Positions 43,837 to 52,942 of a stretch of DNA of 64,000 nt are shown piece by piece. Source of the DNA: Chlorobium sp. (GTDB lineage Bacteria; Bacteroidota; Chlorobiia; Chlorobiales; Chlorobiaceae). The stretch is from the NCBI GenBank assembly GCA_028277225.1, contig JANQHB010000068.1, positions 13,392-77,391 of the forward strand, read 5' to 3'. Every line of letters begins with the position of its first letter. The first letter of the stretch is position 1. The notes beneath the pieces are model-generated. The model saw only the letters and a program-made list of their open reading frames with translations. It had not been told where the DNA came from and did not search any database. A program made the translations under genes and the position numbers.

Positions 43837-44772
43837 TCAAAGCCTTTTGATCTCGACAACAGTCTGTTTTTTTATTCCGAGACGAAGTTCAGCACGCTCG
43901 AAGAGCCGGTCGACGACATAGTAATCGTTTTTCATACGATAGTTGACCAGTTGCCCCTCCTTGGCTCCTTTCCCCATGACAAACAGCACAGGCGCTTCAC
44001 GATTGAGCATATCATCGGAAAACTGGATAAACGTTTTTCTGCCGTCATCGAATATTTTCTTCGGCAGCCACACCGGTTTCCTGCCTTTTTTCACATCGAC
44101 GATATAGTCGAAATTCAGGTTTTCAATATTCACGGCTGTATCGGTTATCTCCTTTTCACGATCCCGCTCCAGGGCAAGAGTCTCCTTGGGGTAATTCCAG
44201 CTCACTGCCGCCATATAGGTCTCCTTGTAACTGTGAAGTTCGATATGATAGGTACGCTTGTCAGTCGTTATGACCATTGTCGTTTTAAGTCCGGGTTGGG
44301 TCGGCTTGATATATAGATGCTGCTGTTTAACTCCTTTGACCTTACTCTCCCCATTACCCAGAACCCAGCGAACAACATCACCGGCAACCGGCGATCCGAT
44401 GATTTTTTCGCCCGGTTGAAGCTGAATGTCAGTAATCCGTAACGGAGCGGTATAGACCTTGAACAGAAAACCCGGGACATAGTCATAATTCATGATCGAA
44501 TTGAAATATCCGTAGGTATGGGGATTCCGGGCCGATTTTTCGTTTGCTTTGTCAATAACATGCCACGGCTTGTCCGATCCGTTCGAAGTGACAGCGCTGA
44601 CGGGAACCGGTTGCAGATCGTTGTTGGCCAGCTCTGTCGGCTTGACAAAAAAAGTTTTAGTCACCGGAGCCGGTTCAGCCGTCGCCTTTTGCAACGGAGC
44701 GGACGCCTGGGACGTGCAGCCGACAAGCAGCAGCAAAACAAAAAATCCGGAAAGCACGTGTACTCTATTCAT
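43837..44772 (-). CDS. trbG: TrbG / VirB9-like conjugation protein
   Basis: A 311-residue protein with lipobox LLLVGC (Cys19) and a VirB9/CagX-type domain (residues ~85-305; SIMNYDYVPGFLFKVYTAPL, ITDIQLQPGE, TMVITTDKRTYHI, VDRLFERAELRLG). It forms the outer-membrane part of the channel with TrbI. A lipoprotein form of the VirB9 homologue is notable because VirB7 normally supplies the lipid anchor. It sits between trbF and trbI with short gaps. Confidence 0.92.
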   Translation of the reverse strand: MNRVHVLSGFFVLLLLVGCTSQASAPLQKATAEPAPVTKTFFVKPTELANNDLQPVPVSAVTSNGSDKPWHVIDKANEKSARNPHTYGYFNSIMNYDYVPGFLFKVYTAPLRITDIQLQPGEKIIGSPVAGDVVRWVLGNGESKVKGVKQQHLYIKPTQPGLKTTMVITTDKRTYHIELHSYKETYMAAVSWNYPKETLALERDREKEITDTAVNIENLNFDYIVDVKKGRKPVWLPKKIFDDGRKTFIQFSDDMLNREAPVLFVMGKGAKEGQLVNYRMKNDYYVVDRLFERAELRLGIKKQTVVEIKRL

Positions 44773-44784
44773 GATCTCGATCGG

Positions 44785-45471
44785 TTATTGTTGCTGGATT
44801 TTCGACCAGTGAAGCTCATCGATATACAACCCGATAGGGTTGACGGCAAGCTGTTCTTCATCGGAGGGTTGCTGCAGCACGACCTTGAACATTCCTCGCC
44901 AGCGTTCATCACCGAGTGAAAGTCCCTTATCGTTCCACTTCGACTCTGTCCAGTCTACCTGCCATGTATCTGAAGAAACCGGCACCATGGCAGTTATGGC
45001 AATGCCAATCCGTTCGGTAATCGCTCGTTTAAATGGATCATTGTTCTGCACATGATCATTCAGAGTATTCCGCGCGTTCTGCGTCACGAAATTGTAAGCA
45101 TCGAGCCAGTTTTTTTTCAGAACAGCCTGATCCGACGTTACCATGCGGATATTGTTCACAAACCGGCTCAAATGATACTTCACAGAAGCATTGGATGGCG
45201 TATAGTTGTTATAAGCCTTGCCGCCGACACCCTTATACTGCGCACTACCGTCTGATGACACCTCGATAATATGAACAGGCTTTGGCTGCGCACTCACATA
45301 GACAAGACCGGCGATTGCAGGCAGGGCAACAAAAAGGATCACAAGCAATGCGGCAAGCCGCCAGTTACGGGCCTGTACCCGGGCCGAACCGATCCTGTCA
45401 TCCCACTCCTTTGCCGCTTTCTGGTAAGGCGTGACAGGCTGTCCTGCAGGATTGAATTTCTCTCGTACCAT
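44785..45471 (-). CDS. trbF: TrbF / VirB8-like conjugation protein
   Basis: A 228-residue inner-membrane protein: cytoplasmic N-terminus, one membrane segment (residues ~40-62) and a periplasmic VirB8-like domain. The end NPIGLYIDELHWSK is the TrbF hallmark. It nucleates the inner-membrane ring of the secretion system. It ends 12 bp before trbG. Confidence 0.92.
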   Translation of the reverse strand: MVREKFNPAGQPVTPYQKAAKEWDDRIGSARVQARNWRLAALLVILFVALPAIAGLVYVSAQPKPVHIIEVSSDGSAQYKGVGGKAYNNYTPSNASVKYHLSRFVNNIRMVTSDQAVLKKNWLDAYNFVTQNARNTLNDHVQNNDPFKRAITERIGIAITAMVPVSSDTWQVDWTESKWNDKGLSLGDERWRGMFKVVLQQPSDEEQLAVNPIGLYIDELHWSKIQQQ

Positions 45472-45499
45472 ATTGATCGTATTGGATTAATGTTCGGAA

Positions 45500-46948
45500 T
45501 TACAATCTCGGGCTCATATCTCCCCCATAAGGGCGGGCGTCACCCGATGGAACGGCATCACGCACAGTTCTGGCCGTATCAAGGGCTTTTTTGGCCCATT
45601 CAGGTGCTTTGCTGGGCTTCTTTGCATATTCCCCGGCTGCTTTTGCCGTTTTCTCAACCCCTCTTCCTGCAGCATCACCGGCTTTCTCAATCCCTTTTCC
45701 AGCTGCCGCCCCTGCTTTTTCTATCCCTTTTCCTGCAACCTCACCGGTTTTTTCAACCGCCTTGCCTGCCGCAGACATGGCTTTACCGGCGGCCTGAGTG
45801 GCTGCCCCTGCAGCAGTTACTGCCGCACCGGCAACCTGAGAAACAACCGGCACAGAAGTACTGGTGATTGCAGCCCCGGCCGACTGCATACCTTTTCCTG
45901 CACCAGCAACAGCTTCACCACCAACCTGCATTGCCTTACCCGTTGCTTTTGATGATTGTGCTACTACCTTGCCGGCAGCTTTGCCGCCAGACTTGCTCAT
46001 ACCGCTCATCTGCCCGGCCATCGATCCAATCTTGCCTGACGAACCGGCTAAAGTCGCCATTTTTGTCGCAGTAAACTTACTGGCAGCGCTCGCAGCAACA
46101 GCACCACCACCCAGCGCTGCCGTCGCCCCAACACCAACGGCAGTTGCCTGTGAAGCAGCAGTAGAAACAGAAAGTGAAGGACTGCCGGATACAAGACCGG
46201 CAGCTATGCCGGGTGCGTTCCATGCGAGGAATGCGATGGCGCCACTGATCAAAACCATCGTCATTCCGGTTTCCAAATTTGGTATATCATCTAGTATTGG
46301 AATGCCATTAATTATGGTCAAGCTGACAGCAACAATAAAACTGAGCACCATCATTTTCACACCGGATGCAATGATAGCCCCGATCGATTTTTCTGCAAGA
46401 AACTTTGTCGGTTCAAAAAAACCGAAAGGAAGAAGAATGCCAACGAGAGAGAGAACAAGATAGAACTCGAGGACACAGTAAAACATCTGCCAGGCGATGA
46501 TGATAAACGCAAGACAAGTAAAAAGCCACATTATAGCATAGGCCAAACCATCGGCAACATCCCACCCCTGTTCGCCTATAGCTTTAGCTAAAGGCATTGC
46601 AACTTCAAAACCTGAGCCTATAATGCTGGAGGGATCCATGAGAATAGTATGTGTACCTGGTCTGCCCCCAGCTATCTCACCTGCCTCTGCCAAGGAATGA
46701 ACGAAAGCCTTGGCAAGAGTCGGGAACGACTGAACGATCCATAGCCAGACGAGAAGATACATGACCTTTTTCATGATGTTCACAAGCTGTTCTCCACCAG
46801 CCAATGCCCACCAAAGCCCTATCATCACCAGTTCGATTGCCAGCAAAGCGGCAGACAACCAAACAATAGCATCATGGAGATTGCCCCATCCTGCTTCAAA
46901 GGCAGTAACAAACTCATCAAGTGTATTATTAAGTATTTCTGTTTTCAT
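45500..46948 (-). CDS. trbL: TrbL / VirB6-like polytopic membrane protein with 11-residue repeat tail
   Basis: A 482-residue TrbL. Residues ~25-255 contain about six to seven membrane segments (e.g. SAALLAIELVMIGLWWALA, MFYCVLEFYLVLSLVGILL). From ~260 on the protein is Ala/Gly/Lys-rich, and residues ~400-443 are four 11-residue units of the type KAG[AD]AAGKGIE. VirB6/TrbL forms part of the inner-membrane passage for substrate. The tail recalls the 11-mer amphipathic repeats of LEA or synuclein proteins; its role is unknown. It is preceded by a small lipoprotein gene. Confidence 0.88.
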   Translation of the reverse strand: MKTEILNNTLDEFVTAFEAGWGNLHDAIVWLSAALLAIELVMIGLWWALAGGEQLVNIMKKVMYLLVWLWIVQSFPTLAKAFVHSLAEAGEIAGGRPGTHTILMDPSSIIGSGFEVAMPLAKAIGEQGWDVADGLAYAIMWLFTCLAFIIIAWQMFYCVLEFYLVLSLVGILLPFGFFEPTKFLAEKSIGAIIASGVKMMVLSFIVAVSLTIINGIPILDDIPNLETGMTMVLISGAIAFLAWNAPGIAAGLVSGSPSLSVSTAASQATAVGVGATAALGGGAVAASAASKFTATKMATLAGSSGKIGSMAGQMSGMSKSGGKAAGKVVAQSSKATGKAMQVGGEAVAGAGKGMQSAGAAITSTSVPVVSQVAGAAVTAAGAATQAAGKAMSAAGKAVEKTGEVAGKGIEKAGAAAGKGIEKAGDAAGRGVEKTAKAAGEYAKKPSKAPEWAKKALDTARTVRDAVPSGDARPYGGDMSPRL

Positions 46949-46966
46949 TCTTTATGAACTGTACGA

Positions 46967-47161
46967 TTACGGCATTGGACGCAGTGGTTTATGTTCTGTC
47001 CTTTCACCGCCCCAACCTTCAATGGCTTTCTTTTTAAGCTCTTTCTTCTTTTCAGCACTTACTGAATTATCTTTTGCCTCGAAGTTCATTGTGCAACCGA
47101 ATGATGTTAGCGTGCAATTGATAAGGAAAAAGAGAGAGATGAAGTGTCTAAAGCTTCTCAT
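46967..47161 (-). CDS. Small TrbK-like lipoprotein sharing the TrbJ C-terminal tail
   Basis: A 64-residue predicted lipoprotein (lipobox TSFGC). Its last ~20 residues (KKAIEGWGGERTEHKPLRPM, then P) are nearly the same as the end of TrbJ encoded just upstream, and the DNA of the two ends is ~90% identical over 70 bp. It has the position of TrbK/entry-exclusion lipoproteins between trbJ and trbL. ATG 47161 is preferred to 47209. Function is inferred only from position. Confidence 0.65.
   Translation of the reverse strand: MRSFRHFISLFFLINCTLTSFGCTMNFEAKDNSVSAEKKKELKKKAIEGWGGERTEHKPLRPMP
46971..47040. repeat. Direct repeat of the trbJ 3' end (copy 1 of 2)
   Basis: This ~70-bp stretch (GGCATTGGACGCAGTGG ... 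CTTTCACCGCCCCAACCTTC) is repeated at 47219-47288, in the last codons of trbJ. It encodes the tail AIEGWGGERTEH-PLRPMP in both genes. Confidence 0.85.
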
Positions 47162-47214
47162 GATGTTTTTGATATAATGGTTAGTGAGTATTTGAATTCT
47201 TATGGGCATAATGA

Positions 47215-47961
47215 TTAAGGCATTGGACGTAGTGGCATGTGCTCTGTCCTTTCACCGCCCCAACCTTCAATAGCACGTCTTTTTAATTCAAGACTGGCTG
47301 CATTTTCAGCCGCTGCTTTTGCAGCAGCAGACGAAGCAACCCGACCATTGGCGGCAAGTGTCGTTGTCAGGTCGCTCATCTGCTGGCTTAGGACCGATAG
47401 CATCTGGTTCTGTGCCTGCAATTGCCGAACCTCTCCACCGGCTGCCTCTGAGCTCTTGAGGATTTCCTCAATCTCGTTGTTGTAATCAATTGTTCGTTCA
47501 ACAACAGATTGCGCTTTCATTGCTGTTTCAGCACTTTCCTTTAACATCTCAGTCCAATTCTTATAGTACCCCCCATAAGAGGCGTATGGAATGTTTTCCC
47601 AATTTGATTCAGCTGGAAACAACTGGTTGAACTGGTTGCCTATATCGTTCAACCCGAAACCAATCTTGTCGATGTCTCCAAATATCTGATTGTAATCATC
47701 TGTCTGTGCCCTTACGAGGTTCTTTACCTGATGATAGGTGCTCTTGTCAAGCCTTTTCAAGCTTTCCAACAGTGCCTCATACTGACGAATCTGGTTCTGG
47801 ATTTGCGTTACCTGATGTGCCACATCCTGAACCATCTGAATTGACGTCACGGTATTTTTACTCAGGTTGGATATGTCAATGACTGATATTGCCGCCTGAG
47901 CCGGCATATACGTGAGGAGCATAATAACTCCGGTCAGGAGTGATAGAATTCGTCGTTTCAT
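47215..47961 (-). CDS. trbJ: TrbJ / VirB5-like minor pilus protein
   Basis: A 248-residue secreted protein: signal peptide ending AQAA, then a long alpha-helical rod typical of TrbJ/VirB5 (DVAHQVTQIQNQIRQYEALL, ESNWENIPY, NQMLSVLSQQMSDLTTTLAA). It lies between trbE and trbL in canonical Trb order. Its C-terminal tail (RRAIEGWGGERTEHMPLRPM) is shared with the next small lipoprotein. Confidence 0.9.
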   Translation of the reverse strand: MKRRILSLLTGVIMLLTYMPAQAAISVIDISNLSKNTVTSIQMVQDVAHQVTQIQNQIRQYEALLESLKRLDKSTYHQVKNLVRAQTDDYNQIFGDIDKIGFGLNDIGNQFNQLFPAESNWENIPYASYGGYYKNWTEMLKESAETAMKAQSVVERTIDYNNEIEEILKSSEAAGGEVRQLQAQNQMLSVLSQQMSDLTTTLAANGRVASSAAAKAAAENAASLELKRRAIEGWGGERTEHMPLRPMP

Positions 47962-47972
47962 CGCTTTAGATG

Positions 47973-50414
47973 TTATCTGGTTATAAATTGCAGGTTGTCA
48001 AGAAGCTCGATTGCCCAATCGAGGCCCTGATGGCGAAGGATTGCCGGGACTATTGTTTCCTTCGGAAGGCCTGCTATTGAATCAAGAAACACCTGGTCGT
48101 CAGGGCTGCTCATACCTGCAAACGCAAGTGCAATAGGCCCAAGGTTCATGCTGAACATCCTTCGGCCTCTCGATGAGCGGTAGTAGTAATCGCGCTTCTT
48201 CTGCGCCCTTGTCAGGATGGTGATTTCGGTATCGGTCAATCCGAAATTCCTGTACGCCTGGGCCATACCGGGCGCAAGTGCTTCTTCGTCCGGAAGGTAG
48301 ATCTTGGTGTGGCATGCAGAAAGGATTGTTGCCATTATAGGAGAATCCGCCGCATCAGTAACTTCCTGCGTGGCAAAGACAACATAAACGTTTTTCTTCC
48401 TCAGCGTCTTGAGCCAGTTCTGCAACTGGTTCATGAACACTGGATGCTTCAGGAACATCCATGCCTCATCGAGAACGAGCAAAGTCGGCCTGCCGTCAAA
48501 CAACTTTTCGACACGATGAAAGAGGTAGAACAGGGCGGGAATAATAGCCTCCTTCGACATCGACATGAGCGAGCCCATTTCGATCATTTGCCAGAACCCG
48601 CCTGTCATAGTGTCCATATCAGCGTCAAAAAGCTGACCGTAATTGCCTACGACAGTGTAGGGTCTGATCGCGTCCCGTACCTCATTTGACTGCACGTAAT
48701 CGGTAAAGACAGTCAGCGTCCTGTGGTCCCCGTCCTGTTCGGCAAGCGTTTCAAGCGCCTCGTCGATTTGCTTGCGGGTTGACGGATTGACGTTTACTCC
48801 CTGTTCTCCGACCAGAAGAGAAATGAATTCGGCCGCCCAGATGCGGTCCTGAGGATTGTCAATCTCAGACAGCGGCTGGAATGCCAGCGGAGCATTTTCT
48901 CCGCCGGGTTCGTAATACGAGCCCCCAATACCAAGCGTCGCCGCACGTGCCGAACGGTCCTTATCGAAAATGACAACCTGGGCATCGGGATATTTGAGCC
49001 ATTGCAGCTCGAGCATGGCAAGAAGCGTCGATTTACCGGCACCGGTAGGACCGATAATGAGCGTGTGTCCTACATCACCGACATTGAGATTCAGGCGAAA
49101 GGGCGTATTGCCGCTTGTCGTGCATTGCATGTGCGGGATACCCACACCAGTTACCTCTTTGAGGTGTTTGTTTTCCTCGTCACCAGCCCATACTGCCGAT
49201 ACCGGCATTATGTGAGCAAGGTTGAGCGTACTCATCATCGGACGGCGGACATTCGGATACACATTGCCGGGAAGACTGCCGAGCCATGCCTGAAATGCGT
49301 TCAGGGTCTCATCCATAACGGTAAATCCGTTCGACTGAACCACCCGCTTCACTTCTCGAATGCGCCTCAGCGCTTCCGATATATCCGTATGGCTGACAGT
49401 CACAGTTGCCGTCATATACCCGAAAGCGACCAGATCGTCTCCAAGTTCCTGCAGGGCAGCATCGGCGTCGGCGGCCTTGTTTGCGGCATCGTTGTCTACC
49501 AGCGCCGAAGGCTCTTTCGTCGCCTCTTCCTTGAGAAGCGTAAAGATGTTCTTACGTTTGGACCACCACTGTTTCCTGTAACGTTCAAGTTCTTTACGCG
49601 CATCGGTTTTGTCGAGAAAGATGTACCGGACGACCCAGCGATATTCGATACCGAGATAGTTCAATGCATCCAGGATGCCCGGAAACGATTCTGTAGGGAA
49701 TCCGTTGATCGTGACTGTCGGCATGAACGTTTCGCCAAGCATTGGAAAATCACCGATAGTAAGCGCCTGGTCAGGAAGCAGTGCATCGAGGTACATAGGC
49801 GTCTCTGGCGCCTTGACAGCGTGCCGTTTCGAGCTGATCGTCGAGTGCAGAAACGTCAGCGTTTCGTTGTCATCGAGCTCATGAACGTCATTGAAAACAC
49901 CGGACATGATGTCGACAACATCCAGAACCTCTTTGACAAAAAGCCCGAGTTCCTTCTCATTTTCCTGCACATCGTCTTTTTCTTCCGGATCATCATAGAA
50001 CAGGTCAGCGATCCTGCCGCCAGTCATTGATGGCAATTCCTTGGTGAAGGTCAGGTAATAGAGGCTCTCGAAATGAGTGCCTTCATCGGCAAACATATTC
50101 TGCCGCTCCAGATCAATCAACTGTGCTGCAGGGTACTTCCATTGTCCCTCTGGATAATCAGGGGACACAAAGCGCTGAGCCTCGATAAAAATGGCCCATC
50201 CGCTGCCAAGTCTTTTCAAGGCATTATTCAGACGGGCTATCGTCCCCACGAGCTCTGATTCCGAAGAACTGCCAAGATCAGGTCCCCGAAAAGAAATCGT
50301 TTTTTGCAATACGGCATTTTTTTGGAGCACAACTCCCGGCGCTATCAATGCCCCCCAGGGCAGGTAATCCGGCAGCCGTGTCGTGCTGCCCCGGTATTCT
50401 TTCAGATTGAACAT
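47973..50414 (-). CDS. trbE: TrbE / VirB4-like ATPase
   Basis: An 813-residue VirB4/TrbE ATPase. The C-terminal half has Walker A GPTGAGKST, Walker B LLVLDEAWMFL and a later ATQ motif (VFATQEVTDAADSP). The N-terminal half is the membrane/scaffold domain. It powers pilus assembly and substrate transfer. It ends 11 bp before trbJ and begins 7 bp after trbD. Confidence 0.94.
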   Translation of the reverse strand: MFNLKEYRGSTTRLPDYLPWGALIAPGVVLQKNAVLQKTISFRGPDLGSSSESELVGTIARLNNALKRLGSGWAIFIEAQRFVSPDYPEGQWKYPAAQLIDLERQNMFADEGTHFESLYYLTFTKELPSMTGGRIADLFYDDPEEKDDVQENEKELGLFVKEVLDVVDIMSGVFNDVHELDDNETLTFLHSTISSKRHAVKAPETPMYLDALLPDQALTIGDFPMLGETFMPTVTINGFPTESFPGILDALNYLGIEYRWVVRYIFLDKTDARKELERYRKQWWSKRKNIFTLLKEEATKEPSALVDNDAANKAADADAALQELGDDLVAFGYMTATVTVSHTDISEALRRIREVKRVVQSNGFTVMDETLNAFQAWLGSLPGNVYPNVRRPMMSTLNLAHIMPVSAVWAGDEENKHLKEVTGVGIPHMQCTTSGNTPFRLNLNVGDVGHTLIIGPTGAGKSTLLAMLELQWLKYPDAQVVIFDKDRSARAATLGIGGSYYEPGGENAPLAFQPLSEIDNPQDRIWAAEFISLLVGEQGVNVNPSTRKQIDEALETLAEQDGDHRTLTVFTDYVQSNEVRDAIRPYTVVGNYGQLFDADMDTMTGGFWQMIEMGSLMSMSKEAIIPALFYLFHRVEKLFDGRPTLLVLDEAWMFLKHPVFMNQLQNWLKTLRKKNVYVVFATQEVTDAADSPIMATILSACHTKIYLPDEEALAPGMAQAYRNFGLTDTEITILTRAQKKRDYYYRSSRGRRMFSMNLGPIALAFAGMSSPDDQVFLDSIAGLPKETIVPAILRHQGLDWAIELLDNLQFITR

Positions 50415-50421
50415 ATCAGAG

Positions 50422-50673
50422 TCAGGGATTCAGCTGTTTAGGTGCTTTGATTGCCTGGACAAAAACATCAAAAAAGAACGGATCCTTTTTTGTTACAAAG
50501 ACAAGACCGATATGAGCAACAATGGCAAAGGGCAAAACCCATATCTGCTGAAGGCCAAAGCCGACAGCAGCCGCTGTTGTCCACAGCAGAAGCCCCACCG
50601 TACGGGGCAGCCCCCCTAACAGAATCACTTCTGTCAGGGAGCGATGAACCGGAGCACCGAAACCCTCAGTCAT
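50422..50673 (-). CDS. trbD: TrbD / VirB3-like membrane protein
   Basis: An 83-residue protein with two closely spaced membrane segments (residues ~18-55) and the start VHRSLTEVILLGGLPR typical of TrbD. The start ATG overlaps the trbC stop (ATGA). VirB3/TrbD assists pilus assembly with VirB4. Start at 50673 is chosen instead of 50715 because of this overlap and family fit. Confidence 0.87.
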   Translation of the reverse strand: MTEGFGAPVHRSLTEVILLGGLPRTVGLLLWTTAAAVGFGLQQIWVLPFAIVAHIGLVFVTKKDPFFFDVFVQAIKAPKQLNP

Positions 50674-50981
50674 AGGGCAAGCCCCCCTCCAAATCCCAGA
50701 AAGGGCAATCCCCATGAAACAGCGGCATATGTTATAGAAAGACCAAGTACAACAAAAAGCACTTTCCTCAGACCGCTGCCTCCATCGCTGAAAGCTATAC
50801 CAATACCGGCACCGATAATTGACATTGCACCAAGCACACGGGATACCGGACCGGTCAATGAGTCAAGAATCGCATCCAGTTTCGATTCCCACGGCATATC
50901 CGCACCTGAGGCATACACGGTGTCCGAAGCAACCGCAAACAGAGCAAGAGCAATTACCGTCGCCATTGTTTTTTTGTTCAT
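50670..50981 (-). CDS. trbC: TrbC / VirB2-like prepilin
   Basis: A 103-residue prepilin. Signal peptide residues 1-24 (cleavage after VYA), then a short DMPWESKLDAILDSLTGPV block and two hydrophobic helices. The PWESKLD...LTGPV block matches the start of mature RP4 TrbC (LPYESWL...VTGPV), which becomes a cyclic pilin with help from TraF. A traF gene is upstream. The start is set by the signal peptide; the longer frame to 51134 lies in trbB. Confidence 0.9.
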   Translation of the reverse strand: MNKKTMATVIALALFAVASDTVYASGADMPWESKLDAILDSLTGPVSRVLGAMSIIGAGIGIAFSDGGSGLRKVLFVVLGLSITYAAVSWGLPFLGFGGGLAL

Positions 50982-51015
50982 AGCACCATTTTTTTGATTA
51001 GTGAAAAACGATGAT

Positions 51016-51984
51016 TCAAGAGCACATATCTTCAGAAACACCAACAGAAGAAAACTGCCATCCGCCGTCTTTGTCCCAGCCGTCAACAGCAACGATACCG
51101 CTGAGAGACCGACCTGCCTGATGTAAAGGATCACGCCTTATATGAACACAGTAATCGATCGCATCTGCAATCAGGCGATGTGGCGCAACAGGAACCACCT
51201 CCTCGATCAATTGCGACAACCTGTCGAGCATTGAACGTGCATTGTTTGCATGGACAGTGGCAAAACCCGGATGACCGGTGTTCCACGCTTTGAGCATATC
51301 AAGAGCGGAACCATCCCTGACCTCCCCGACAATGATCCGGTCCGGCCGATATCTCAATGCATCGACAATTGCTCTGTGATGTGTATACACCGGTGGCTGC
51401 ACGAGTACCTGTAATTTGTTTTTTGCCGGACATTGCAATTCCGGTGTATCCTCAACGATATAGACACGCTCCCCCGAATCCGCAATCACCTGCAGGAGCG
51501 CGTTTGCAAGCGTCGTTTTTCCCGATCCTGTCGCACCGCCAACAAGAATGCTTTTCCCTCCTCTGACAGCTTCGGCGAGAACATCTGCCTCATGTTGGGT
51601 AATAATCTTCTTGTCCACGTAATCATCAAGCGTAAAAACAATTTTTGGCGGCTTCCGAAGGGCAAAAGCCGGAGCATCGACAATCGGCGGAACTGATGCC
51701 TGGACACGCGCACCCCATATCGGCAGCTTTCCAGACAGTGACGGGTTATTCTCATTCACCTCAGCACCCATTGCAGCAGCAACCAGCCTTATCATCTGGC
51801 TTGCTTCGCCAGTACTCATAACATCCGGTGCTTCAATAAGTCCGGCGCCAGCCATGTCCAACCAGACAACTCCATCAGGATTGAGCATGATCTCGATAAC
51901 TGAATCGTCATCGAGAAATTTCTCTATCGGCGCAACGGCTTTTCTCAGGGAAGAAAACCGCCTCCTTTGAACAATTTCGGACAT
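51016..51984 (-). CDS. trbB: TrbB / VirB11-like ATPase
   Basis: A 322-residue hexameric traffic ATPase. Walker A is GGATGSGKTT; the Asp box VYIVEDTPEL, Walker B-like RIIVGEVRDG and His box GFATVHANN are clear. It energises assembly and transfer in type IV secretion. First gene of the trb operon, with a likely promoter 20-60 bp upstream. ATG 51984 is used rather than the in-frame codon at 52023. Confidence 0.94.
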   Translation of the reverse strand: MSEIVQRRRFSSLRKAVAPIEKFLDDDSVIEIMLNPDGVVWLDMAGAGLIEAPDVMSTGEASQMIRLVAAAMGAEVNENNPSLSGKLPIWGARVQASVPPIVDAPAFALRKPPKIVFTLDDYVDKKIITQHEADVLAEAVRGGKSILVGGATGSGKTTLANALLQVIADSGERVYIVEDTPELQCPAKNKLQVLVQPPVYTHHRAIVDALRYRPDRIIVGEVRDGSALDMLKAWNTGHPGFATVHANNARSMLDRLSQLIEEVVPVAPHRLIADAIDYCVHIRRDPLHQAGRSLSGIVAVDGWDKDGGWQFSSVGVSEDMCS

Positions 51985-52006
51985 ATCGATACAATTAATA
52001 ACGCTT

Positions 52007-52036
52007 ATTATACAACATTTCATTATAAAAAAGCAA
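52007..52036 (-). promoter_or_regulatory. Likely promoter of the trb operon
   Basis: On the minus strand TTGCTT (52036-52031) and TATAAT (52012-52007) are separated by 18 bp, 22 bp upstream of the trbB start. A short inverted repeat ACACAA-ACCTC-TTGTGT lies at 52064-52080 and could be an operator. Bases 52081-52408 show no gene. Confidence 0.5.
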
Positions 52037-52408
52037 ACTTTGCTGTATTTTTATATCAAATTAACACAAACCTCTTGTGTCATCGAGCAACAGCGCAGCC
52101 CAACCACATAACCGATACCCATGAACAAGTAAAAGGATGGTGTCAAAACCTTTAACATCTTGTGTAGTTCTTTTTGCGAGGCATATGCCGTAAAAAAACA
52201 TTAAATCTCTAGTTTCTGATCTTTCTTATCGTACAACGTTATTATCTCAGCATTGAGATCAGACGCAGAGCGTCAGCCGAAAGCCTTTCATTTGAAATGT
52301 TCAGATAACCAGGGGAAGAGAAAGCGGAAAATCAATGCTGTCAAATTGAGAAAAACCGCTCAATGAAATGAAGAAGGATAAAAAATCGTGGGCCCAATCC
52401 GTGTTTTG

Positions 52409-52912
52409 TCACTCGAAAAGCAAAAATGGCTCTGCTACACCTATAATATCACCTTGTGAGACAGGGCCAAAATAGCGGGAATCGATGCTTGTACTCAATT
52501 CTTTTTTGGCAACGAGCACGCCTTGTTCCAAAACGCCTTTATAGTGATACACCGGCATAGGCCCCCCTTCGGAATCGGCAGCAAGAACATCCCCGATCAA
52601 TTCCCCTTCGACAACAAATTTTCCATTGCTTATGGAATAGGTGTCTCCTGGAACCCCGACAATGTATTTCATCAGATATGCGTCGCGGGGAAGCTGATAC
52701 TTCGACTCGATAAACGTCCGGATCGTATCGGGAATATGAAAAGCGACAAGATCGCCTCGATGATAATCCTCTTGTTCGATGATCCGGTAAAATCCCCGCG
52801 GCAGGCTTTGCGTCTGATTGAGGATAAAATACTTTTTACCATAGAACGTGCTCACAAAGAGCAGGCCGAGTACGCACGAAACAGCTATCGCGAGCGGGAC
52901 AATCCTTTGCAT
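52409..52912 (-). CDS. traF: TraF-type signal peptidase (S26), pilin maturation
   Basis: A 167-residue S26 peptidase of the conjugative TraF group. After an N-terminal membrane segment (residues 5-22) come catalytic Ser36 in QSLPRG and Lys82 in YLMKYIVGVPGD. In RP4, TraF trims and cyclises the TrbC pilin, and a TrbC is encoded just downstream here. It lies 385 bp upstream of trbB on the same strand and may have its own promoter. A decayed copy lies at 35769-35932. Confidence 0.9.
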   Translation of the reverse strand: MQRIVPLAIAVSCVLGLLFVSTFYGKKYFILNQTQSLPRGFYRIIEQEDYHRGDLVAFHIPDTIRTFIESKYQLPRDAYLMKYIVGVPGDTYSISNGKFVVEGELIGDVLAADSEGGPMPVYHYKGVLEQGVLVAKKELSTSIDSRYFGPVSQGDIIGVAEPFLLFE

Positions 52913-52942
52913 GGTTAGACGTTGTGATTTTTAGGAAGAAGT

